Below, in pieces: positions 35,316-41,974 of a DNA stretch of 64,000 nucleotides. The translations under genes and the position numbers were made by a program. Source of the stretch: Pseudomonadota bacterium. Lineage in GTDB: Bacteria; Pseudomonadota; Gammaproteobacteria; Steroidobacterales; MnTg04. The stretch is from NCBI GenBank assembly GCA_022560735.1, contig JADFSO010000003.1, forward strand, positions 1-64,000, given 5' to 3'. The notes beneath the pieces were generated by a model. It did no database searches, was not told the DNA's origin, and saw nothing but the letters and a program-made list of their open reading frames with translations. How positions within the stretch are numbered: position 1 is the first letter of the stretch; the number at the start of each line of letters is the position of its first letter.

Positions 35316-35714
35316 ATGGGCGTGGTTGCTATCGATTTACCGCGGCCAACAAACGCGGAGTTGGGAATCCTCAGAGTCCTGTGGGCTTTGGGTCCGAGTA
35401 CCGTGCGCAGGGTTCACGAATTTCTGCAAGGCGAGAAAGCGACAGTAGGTTACACGACTGTCCTGAAATTTCTGCAGATCATGCACGGCAAAGGTCTGGT
35501 CGAAAGGGATGATTCGGAGCGGGCGCATGTGTATTCCGCACAGCTCAGCCAGGCTGCGGCCCAGCGGCAATTGACCCGTTTTCTGGTTGATAATGTTTTC
35601 GATGGCTCCAGTTCGCAGCTCGTAATGCAAGCCTTGGGCGGCGGGCGCGCCAGCGCCGAAGAGTTGGCGGAAATCAGATCCTTGCTCGAGCGTCTCGAAC
35701 AGGGCCATACATGA
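35316..35714 (+). CDS. BlaI/MecI/CopY-family repressor
   Basis: 132 residues, winged helix-turn-helix: PTNAELGILRVLWALGPSTV, VHEFLQGEKATVGYTTVLK (recognition region) and MHGKGLVERDDSERAHVYSA, then a helical dimerisation tail. Such repressors are inactivated when a partner M56 peptidase is triggered. ATG 35316 follows AAGGGGGG; upstream in-frame sequence is not similar to anything. Its stop overlaps the M56 gene start (ATGA at 35711). Confidence 0.93.
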   Translation: MGVVAIDLPRPTNAELGILRVLWALGPSTVRRVHEFLQGEKATVGYTTVLKFLQIMHGKGLVERDDSERAHVYSAQLSQAAAQRQLTRFLVDNVFDGSSSQLVMQALGGGRASAEELAEIRSLLERLEQGHT

Positions 35715-37537
35715 TTACCGTCGGCCTGCATGTCGATTCAGTGGTAAACGCGCTTGGCTGGACCTTGCTCCATTTTCTCTGGCAGGGCGCCGCCATTGCC
35801 GCTCTATACGCAATTTTTTGTGCGGCGTTCAACGCCGGCAGGGCGAAGCTGCGCTATAACCTTGGAGTGCTGGCGCTTTTTTTGATGTTGCTGATGCCGG
35901 CGCTGACTTTCCTGTCCATCTACCAGCTTCCGGCTGCCCAGGGTGAACCGTTGTTGTCATTTTCGGTACAGGCCGCCGGGACCCAGGCTACGGCATGGCT
36001 GGCGACGAGTTGGCGGGCCGAGCTGGGCGGGTGGTTTGATCCGCTGATTCCATGGGCCGTTGCCGGGTGGCTGGCCGGCGTGGCCCTGATGAGCCGCAGG
36101 CTATTCAAGGAATGGCGCCAGCTAAAGCAGCTTGTGCGCCACAACGTCAAACCGTTGCCCGCGAACTGGCAGCGGGTTGCCGACTCATTGCATCGACTGT
36201 TTGGAATTCGCGTTGTCGTCCGCGTGCTTGAATCCGGCAGGACGTCAGTTCCGATAGTCCTGGGATGGCTGAAGCCAGTGATCCTGGTGCCGTCGAGCGC
36301 GATCCTTGGCTTGAGCCAGCAACAGCTGGAGATGCTGTTGGCGCATGAGTTTGCCCATATACGCCGTATGGATTATCTGATCAACCTGGTACAGATTTTC
36401 GTGGAAACGGTGTTGTTTTATCATCCTGCAGTGCGTTGGCTATCCAGGCGGGTTCGCCACGAGCGCGAATTGTGTTGCGACGAACTGGTCGTCGAACTCA
36501 AGGGGGACAGCCTGGTCTACGCGCAGGCGCTGGCGGGGATGGAAGAACTCAGGAGTCTGACACCGTCCATAGGCATGGCTGCCAGTGGTGGGCAACTGCT
36601 GACCCGCATTCATCGTTTGTCGGCGGCTCCGGTTCCGCAAAAAGGCGTTTTGCACTGGGTCATCGGTCTGGCGGTCATGGCAAGCGGTGTGGGCATGTTC
36701 GCCGCGACCCGATCGGCGCTGGTCACGGTCGGTGAGCGGGGTGCGACGATCGAGCTAACGGCGCCCGCCGAGGTGTCGTCTTTAACGTTACCCGAAAAAC
36801 CGGTGGCGCAGCCGATGGATTCAACAAACGAAGCGCCGCCGCGGCAATTGGCAAATATTCGCGTCGATTCACCAGGTGTGGAGAGGCCCAAAGAATGGAT
36901 GAGCGAGGCTCCCGTGGTTTCAGTTGAGCTTGTTCCGCAGAACCCGGATCCTGCGCCGGTAATCCCGGTACGGATGAGTGGTATCGATATGCCTGCGGTG
37001 CGTGCTGCGAGACAGTCGAATCGAGCGGCACTGCCGGACAGCTTCGCGAGCGCAGCGCCGCCGCTTGCCGCAAAGCCCGCCAGTATTCCCGGGGCGGTTA
37101 CGCCGGAACCCATCAGGACACCCGCGGCAAAGGATTCCTCGGCTGGCGGGCCGGTTTTTACAGGCGGGCGTTTGTTGTCCGGGAAACAACCCAGGTTTCC
37201 GCGCAAGGCGCGTTTGCGGGGGACCGAAGGATGGGTTACCGTGCGCTACACGATCGACCGGAATGGACGAGTCCGCAATGCAAAAACCCTGGATTCCTTA
37301 AACGGTCGGATTTTCAACAAGACCGTACACCGGGCGCTCGGGACCTGGCAGTTCGAACCATTCCGGCAGGATGGCAAAGTTGTCGAGCGTAGCGTGACCC
37401 GAACCATCCAGTTCCGGATCGACCCGGATGCAAAGATCGCTTCAGGTTGCGTGGTGGTGACGCGAAGCAGGCTTTGTAAAGCGAAGCGAGATCCGGATAT
37501 TGGTGCCGACCGCCTGTACCAGGCAAAGGCAAATTAA
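35711..37537 (+). CDS. BlaR1-like M56 peptidase fused to a TonB C-terminal domain
   Basis: 608 residues. Membrane helices near 15-38, 50-70 and 112-128, then the zinc peptidase with HEFAH (212-216) and a downstream RHERELCCDELVV glutamate region; a fourth helix at about 308-325. Instead of the penicillin-binding sensor of BlaR1, the C-terminal half is a Pro/Ala-rich periplasmic spacer followed by a TonB-type domain (about 495-585; GTEGWVTVRYTIDRNGRVRN). It probably senses an envelope signal and cleaves the BlaI-type repressor encoded just before it. Confidence 0.9.
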   Translation: MITVGLHVDSVVNALGWTLLHFLWQGAAIAALYAIFCAAFNAGRAKLRYNLGVLALFLMLLMPALTFLSIYQLPAAQGEPLLSFSVQAAGTQATAWLATSWRAELGGWFDPLIPWAVAGWLAGVALMSRRLFKEWRQLKQLVRHNVKPLPANWQRVADSLHRLFGIRVVVRVLESGRTSVPIVLGWLKPVILVPSSAILGLSQQQLEMLLAHEFAHIRRMDYLINLVQIFVETVLFYHPAVRWLSRRVRHERELCCDELVVELKGDSLVYAQALAGMEELRSLTPSIGMAASGGQLLTRIHRLSAAPVPQKGVLHWVIGLAVMASGVGMFAATRSALVTVGERGATIELTAPAEVSSLTLPEKPVAQPMDSTNEAPPRQLANIRVDSPGVERPKEWMSEAPVVSVELVPQNPDPAPVIPVRMSGIDMPAVRAARQSNRAALPDSFASAAPPLAAKPASIPGAVTPEPIRTPAAKDSSAGGPVFTGGRLLSGKQPRFPRKARLRGTEGWVTVRYTIDRNGRVRNAKTLDSLNGRIFNKTVHRALGTWQFEPFRQDGKVVERSVTRTIQFRIDPDAKIASGCVVVTRSRLCKAKRDPDIGADRLYQAKAN

Positions 37538-37561
37538 CGCTGGACCAAGCTTTCCATTGTG

Positions 37562-37583
37562 TTATACGAAAAACTTCGTATAA
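37562..37583. promoter_or_regulatory. Candidate BlaI-family operator overlapping the lipoprotein promoter
   Basis: Inverted repeat TTATACGAA-AAAC-TTCGTATAA with nine-base arms; its inner part ACGAA-N4-TTCGT equals the site at 35210-35223. The right arm merges with a perfect -10 hexamer TATAAT (37579-37584), so a bound repressor would block the promoter of the gene at 37644. Confidence 0.7.
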
Positions 37584-37584
37584 T
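37579..37584 (+). promoter_or_regulatory. -10 element of the lipoprotein gene
   Basis: TATAAT, full consensus, with a poor -35 (TTGTGT, 37557-37562) 16 bases upstream, 60 bases before the start codon at 37644. Confidence 0.65.
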
Positions 37585-37643
37585 AGCGAACCTCAAGCCG
37601 GCGGCGACGCTGCCGGGACACAGATTTTTTTTGGAGAATTTGA

Positions 37644-37985
37644 ATGAAAACAAGATATTTACTGGTGGCGGTAGCCGCCGTTGCAATCACCGGCTGCGCT
37701 TCCGGCGGCAGTCCTGAACCTTCCACGGCGAGAACTGCCCAGGCGACGCCTGCTTTTACCGAGGGTGAAATAGCTCAGCTTAGCACCGAAGAAAAAGTGG
37801 CGATCTACAACACTCAGGAAAAAGAAAAGAATCAGATCGTTTGCCGAAAAATGTCTGTGACCGGAACGCACAGGAAAAGAACGGTCTGCCGTTCTCTCGA
37901 GCAGATACGGCTGGAGCAGGAAGAGGCAAGGCGATCGCTGCAGGATTTCCAGGGTGGTGACGCCTCAAGTGGCGGGGAGAACTAA
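37644..37985 (+). CDS. Small lipoprotein with conserved Cys pair
   Basis: 113 residues. Lipoprotein signal with lipobox ITGC (Cys 18). A low-complexity linker follows, then a helical EEKVAIYNTQEKE and the motif VCRKMSVTGTHRKRTVCRS with two cysteines that could form a disulfide or bind metal. Similar small proteins with a paired-Cys 'CR..TG.H..R.VC' motif occur in other proteobacteria; their role is unknown. RBS GGAG upstream. Likely target of the BlaI/M56 pair. Confidence 0.8.
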   Translation: MKTRYLLVAVAAVAITGCASGGSPEPSTARTAQATPAFTEGEIAQLSTEEKVAIYNTQEKEKNQIVCRKMSVTGTHRKRTVCRSLEQIRLEQEEARRSLQDFQGGDASSGGEN

Positions 37986-38011
37986 CAGGTTACTGGATTC
38001 AGCTCAGCATT

Positions 38012-38040
38012 AAAAAAGCCCGCATTGCGGGCTTTTTTTT
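38012..38040. terminator. Bidirectional intrinsic terminator
   Basis: AAAAAAGCCCGCA-T-TGCGGGCTTTTTTTT: seven-bp GC stem (38018-38024 / 38026-38032) with an A-run on the left and eight T on the right. It sits between convergent genes (lipoprotein plus, aminotransferase minus) and can stop transcription both ways. Confidence 0.93.
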
Positions 38041-38063
38041 GGCCTGCAGATACTCCGATATTT

Positions 38064-38972
38064 TCAGACAAACGGCAATGCGGTAGCGTCGCGCAATATC
38101 CATTGCCGATGCATGTCCTGCAGTTTCCGGGTCAGCGGGCCGGGCGCGGTGTCCCCGATCATCCGGCCATCGATTTGACGTACCGCGGTTAACTCGCCCA
38201 TGGTTCCGGTCGTGAACGCTTCATCGGCCGTATAAAAATCCACCAGGGACAGGTTTTTTTCCTCGCAGGGGATGCTTTCATGAGCCGCGATTTTCAGAAC
38301 GAGCGCACGGGTAATTCCAGGCAGGCAAGCGTCCGCGAACGGCGTAAACAGCCTGGCTTCGCGCACCATAAATATGTTCGTGTCGTTGGTTTCCGCAACG
38401 AAACCGCTGTCATCGAGCATCAAGGCGGCGTCGGCGCCCGCGACATTGGCCTGTATGACGGCGAGAATATTGTTGATCAGGTTGTTGTGGTGGATCTTGG
38501 AATCGACGAATTGCGGGCTGTTTCGCCTGATCGCCGAGCTGATCAGGGTCACGGGCTCCGGATATACCGGCGGCTTCCATTCGGCGAGTACGATCAGACA
38601 GGGTCCGGACTGGTTCAAACGCGGGTTCATGCCCGAAGTGATCTTGCTGCCTCGGGTCAGGGTCAGACGGATGTGCACCCCATCGGTCATGCCATTGGCC
38701 TCGAGCGTGGCAAATACGGCCGCCGTTATCCAGTCGCGGTCGGGAACCTGATCGAAGGCCATGGCCCGGGCCGATGCGAAAAGCCGGTCGAGATGCGCAT
38801 CGAATGCACCGATATGCCCCTGGTATACCCGCAGCCCTTCCCAGACCGCATCGCCGCCCTGGACCACGCTGTCAAAAACCGAGACCCGGGCTTTATCACG
38901 CTGCACCAGGCCGTCGCCTACCCATATCTGAATATCGCGGTTGCGCGGATCGGGAATCGCGGCCTTTTTCAT
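38064..38972 (-). CDS. Class IV PLP aminotransferase (IlvE-like)
   Basis: 302 residues. Fold-type IV signatures: VWEGLRVYQGHIGAFDAHLD, PLP lysine in DSKIHHNN, and ETNDTNIFMV plus FTTGTMGELTAV for the phosphate and substrate sites. It could be a branched-chain or D-amino-acid-type aminotransferase. Its start overlaps the stop of the sulfotransferase-like gene (38969-38972), so the two are translated together. Confidence 0.88.
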   Translation of the reverse strand: MKKAAIPDPRNRDIQIWVGDGLVQRDKARVSVFDSVVQGGDAVWEGLRVYQGHIGAFDAHLDRLFASARAMAFDQVPDRDWITAAVFATLEANGMTDGVHIRLTLTRGSKITSGMNPRLNQSGPCLIVLAEWKPPVYPEPVTLISSAIRRNSPQFVDSKIHHNNLINNILAVIQANVAGADAALMLDDSGFVAETNDTNIFMVREARLFTPFADACLPGITRALVLKIAAHESIPCEEKNLSLVDFYTADEAFTTGTMGELTAVRQIDGRMIGDTAPGPLTRKLQDMHRQWILRDATALPFV

Positions 38973-39721
38973 CGACTGTCTCCGTTGGGCTGATCCGCTT
39001 TCAGGGCGTATTCATACATATGCTGATAATAGGGCTGGCACTGCTCCAGCAGTGGTTCCAGGTGGGCCGGGAACGGTTCGGTTTTTGGCCGGTATGGCGA
39101 AAATCCGGTCGACCGGTGGACACGATAGTACCAGTGGCGAGCCCATACGCCATCCTCCGTTCGTGCGCCCCGTGGCCAACTCAACATGTCTTGATCAAAC
39201 GGGATAGCCACTTTTTTGCAAAGCGCGGCGAGAACCGCGCGAGGGTTTTTGAGCAGCTCTCGCGAATCGAGAACGATCGGTTGTTGCCCGAGCCTGGCCA
39301 GGCGTTCGAGCAACTCGCATTGAGTTGCCAGTCCGGTATCGGCGATATTCGCCCTGGGTAGCTGGATGGTCAGCGACGGCAACATCTCGACCGGGTCGCG
39401 GATCAGCAAAACATTGATGGTCTGTTTGAGAAAGGAAAGGTCCAGGTCGACGAGATGGTGTGCCATTTGCTTCATGAACAGGACCGGCCGCTCATGCGCT
39501 TGATCGATGAGTTGTTTCATGACCCGGTCCCCATCGGTATCCATGACCGACAACACTTCGTCACGACCGGGGTGATTCGCGCCGCTTACCCGCAGGTAAT
39601 GGCCATAAAGAGGCTCATCGAGGATCCGCGTGTCACGCCGTTGTCCGAAACTGTACATCAGTGCAGTCGAAATATTTCGAGGACCGGACCAAAGGCATAT
39701 GTTTCGCGTTGGATTGCTCAT
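38969..39721 (-). CDS. Sulfotransferase-like protein
   Basis: 250 residues. N-terminal WSGPRNISTALMYSFGQR is a 5'-phosphosulfate-binding-like loop, followed by VLLIRDPVEMLPS (3'-phosphate-binding-like) and DSRELLKNP. It probably binds PAPS and sulfates, or is a P-loop relative with another role. Overlapping translation with a class IV aminotransferase suggests joint action on an amino or keto acid. ATG 39721 preferred; TTG 39763 would add 14 residues. Confidence 0.8.
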   Translation of the reverse strand: MSNPTRNICLWSGPRNISTALMYSFGQRRDTRILDEPLYGHYLRVSGANHPGRDEVLSVMDTDGDRVMKQLIDQAHERPVLFMKQMAHHLVDLDLSFLKQTINVLLIRDPVEMLPSLTIQLPRANIADTGLATQCELLERLARLGQQPIVLDSRELLKNPRAVLAALCKKVAIPFDQDMLSWPRGARTEDGVWARHWYYRVHRSTGFSPYRPKTEPFPAHLEPLLEQCQPYYQHMYEYALKADQPNGDSR

Positions 39722-39765
39722 GCGCCCACTTGTTTCTTTTGAGGTCAGCCAATAACCTGCCAAAT

Positions 39766-40905
39766 ATGTCAGAAACGCTCATTCCCAGCCAGCGGCATCT
39801 GTTTTCCATTCCCAGGGACCTGGCGTATTTCAACTGTGCCTACCTGGCGCCGCAATTGAACAGTGCAAGCGAGGCCGCGGCCGCTGCTGCGACAATCAAG
39901 CAGAGCCCGTGGAATGTTTCGGCCGACGATTTTTTTGCTGGTCCGGAGAAAGCGCGGGGCCTGTTTGCCGATATCGTGGGCTGTGCGGCCGAAAACATTG
40001 CGCTGGTGCCGGCGGTCAGTTATGGCGTCGCTATTGCCGGCAAAAATCTGCTGCCAGGCGCCGGTCAGCGCATCGTCATGCTGGCCGAGCAGTTTCCCTC
40101 GAATGTTTATTCCTGGCTTGCGCTTGCCCATGAGCGTGACCTGGTCATCGATTTCGTGCAAAAGGCGGACGGCCGCACCTGGTCCGAGTCCGTTCTGGAA
40201 TCCCTGGACGAACCCGCCGCACTGGTTGCGTTGCCAAATGTGCACTGGACCGATGGCTCGTTGATCGACCTCGCACCGATAGCGAAGCGATGCCATGCGA
40301 TGGGTGCGAAGCTGGTTCTCGACCTGACCCAGTCGATGGGCGTCTTGCGGGTGGATATTGAGGACCTGGATCCGGACTTTATTTTTTGCGCGGCCTACAA
40401 ATGGCTGTTGTGCCCCTATGGCTTCGGTTTTGTTTATGTAGCGCCCAGGTGGCACAACGCCAGACCCCTGGAGGAAGCATGGATAAATCGGGCCGGTAGC
40501 GAAAACTTTGCCGGCCTGGTGAATTATCGTGACGATTATCAAGCCGGCGCGCGCCGGTTCGATGCGGGTGGCCGGGGCCAGTTCCAGCAATGGCCGGTCG
40601 TTATCGAGACATTGCGGCAGATACTCGAGTGGGGGGTAGACAATATCGCCGCAACCGTCTCACTGACCAGCGCAAAGATCGTTGCAGGGGCTGCCCGGCT
40701 TGGCCTGGAAGTGCCCGAACCGCACGCCTCGCATTTGCTGGGTATACGCTTGTCCGGCAGTCCACCCACTGATTTGCTCGGTAAACTGCGCGCCGAAGGC
40801 GTTTATCTCAGCCAGCGCGGCAGCCGGCTGCGAATCGCATCCTATCTCTACAATGACGATGAGGATGTGGAGCGCCTGCTCGCCGCCCTGGAAAGACACT
40901 TGTAA
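39766..40905 (+). CDS. Class V PLP aminotransferase / cysteine-desulfurase-like
   Basis: 379 residues. Class V features: YFNCAYLAPQL at the N-terminus, HWTDGSLIDLAPIAKRCH, DLTQSMG (PLP-binding Asp) and the PLP lysine in CAAYKWLLCPYG. No active-site cysteine loop like that of IscS is evident, so an aminotransferase, lyase or kynureninase-like role is more likely. Divergent from the sulfotransferase-like gene with 44 bases between start codons. Confidence 0.82.
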   Translation: MSETLIPSQRHLFSIPRDLAYFNCAYLAPQLNSASEAAAAAATIKQSPWNVSADDFFAGPEKARGLFADIVGCAAENIALVPAVSYGVAIAGKNLLPGAGQRIVMLAEQFPSNVYSWLALAHERDLVIDFVQKADGRTWSESVLESLDEPAALVALPNVHWTDGSLIDLAPIAKRCHAMGAKLVLDLTQSMGVLRVDIEDLDPDFIFCAAYKWLLCPYGFGFVYVAPRWHNARPLEEAWINRAGSENFAGLVNYRDDYQAGARRFDAGGRGQFQQWPVVIETLRQILEWGVDNIAATVSLTSAKIVAGAARLGLEVPEPHASHLLGIRLSGSPPTDLLGKLRAEGVYLSQRGSRLRIASYLYNDDEDVERLLAALERHL

Positions 40906-40919
40906 TCGAAAAAAGGGGC

Positions 40920-41927
40920 CTATTTCGTCTCCGCCTTTTCGCCGTATAGCATGATTTTGACTTTCCCGGACGTGTCGATCGATGCCCGGTACATGCCCTC
41001 GGTATTGAACGGCATGCTGATATTCCCGTGCCGGTCTATCGCGATGACACCGCCGTCACCTTTTAGCGCGGCAAGTTTTTCGAATATGACTTCCCGGGCA
41101 GCGTCGTCGACCGTCATGCCTTTGTATTCGACCAGTGCGCTGATGTCATGAGCCACCGTTCCGCGGATAAAAAACTCGCCGGCGCCGGTAGCCGATACGG
41201 CAACGCTCCGGTTATTCGCATAGGTCCCCGCACCGATGATCGGGCTGTCGCCGATACGGCCGTATCGTTTTCCCGTGGTGCCGCCGGTCGATGTACCCGC
41301 GACCAGGTTTCCTTTGCGATCCAGCGCGACCGCGCCGACCGTGCCGATGCGGTATTGCGGCTCGGCTGCGGCCAATTCAGGTTGGTTCTTGAAATCCTGC
41401 AATTGCTGCCAGCGGCGCTCGGTAAAAAAGTATTTATCGGGCACTTTTTCCAGACCCTGCTCGATGGCAAATTCCACCGCGCCATCGCCGGAAAGAAAAA
41501 CGTGTTTGGATTTCTGCATGACCAGCCGCGCCAGGACTATCGGATTGGCTATGTTTGCGACCCCGGAAATGGCGCCGGCATCCAGCGATGCCCCGTCCAT
41601 CAACGCCGCATCCATTTCGTTCTTGCCATCCCACGTGAACACCGATCCTTTACCGGCGTTGAAGTGCGGCGAATCTTCGAGGATTTTGATCGCGGAAATC
41701 ACGGCATCCATGCTGTCGCCGTCGTTTTCCAGAACCTGGTAAGCCGTGGTGATGGCCTCGAGGAGTTTTGCACGAATCGCCTGCTCCTGTTCCACAGTAA
41801 CCGTGGAACGGGATATGGTGCCGGCGCCGCCGTGAATCGCGATCGCTATGGGGGAGTCCGCTGTCGCTGTCATGCCTGTAAAAACCAGTATGGTGGCAAA
41901 TATCGTTAGTAAGGGGCCTGGCTTCAT
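40920..41927 (-). CDS. Isoaspartyl peptidase/L-asparaginase, exported
   Basis: 335 residues with a signal peptide (about 1-23, ending ATAD). Ntn-hydrolase of the plant-type asparaginase family: IHGGAGT at the N-terminus of the alpha part, AGKGSVFTWDG, and the autocatalytic nucleophile T196 in RIGTVGAVALD, followed by TSTGGTTGKRYGRIGD. It cleaves itself before T196 and removes isoaspartyl dipeptides or asparagine in the periplasm. Confidence 0.92.
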   Translation of the reverse strand: MKPGPLLTIFATILVFTGMTATADSPIAIAIHGGAGTISRSTVTVEQEQAIRAKLLEAITTAYQVLENDGDSMDAVISAIKILEDSPHFNAGKGSVFTWDGKNEMDAALMDGASLDAGAISGVANIANPIVLARLVMQKSKHVFLSGDGAVEFAIEQGLEKVPDKYFFTERRWQQLQDFKNQPELAAAEPQYRIGTVGAVALDRKGNLVAGTSTGGTTGKRYGRIGDSPIIGAGTYANNRSVAVSATGAGEFFIRGTVAHDISALVEYKGMTVDDAAREVIFEKLAALKGDGGVIAIDRHGNISMPFNTEGMYRASIDTSGKVKIMLYGEKAETK

Positions 41928-41974
41928 ATCCGGGTGCCGCTGTTCGTCGAAGTTTCTAGGTACTTATTATGCCG

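Noticed and set aside
37562..37583. Resemblance to loxP arms (ACTTCGTATA / TATACGAA)
   Set aside because: The arms point the opposite way from loxP and are separated by four, not eight, bases; the site overlaps a -10 box, so an operator is a better reading.
39667..39680. Perfect palindrome TCGAAATATTTCGA resembling the candidate BlaI operator at 35210
   Set aside because: It lies inside the sulfotransferase-like gene and encodes the conserved R-N-I-S part of its nucleotide-binding loop, so the symmetry is explained by coding; its outer bases also differ from the operator.
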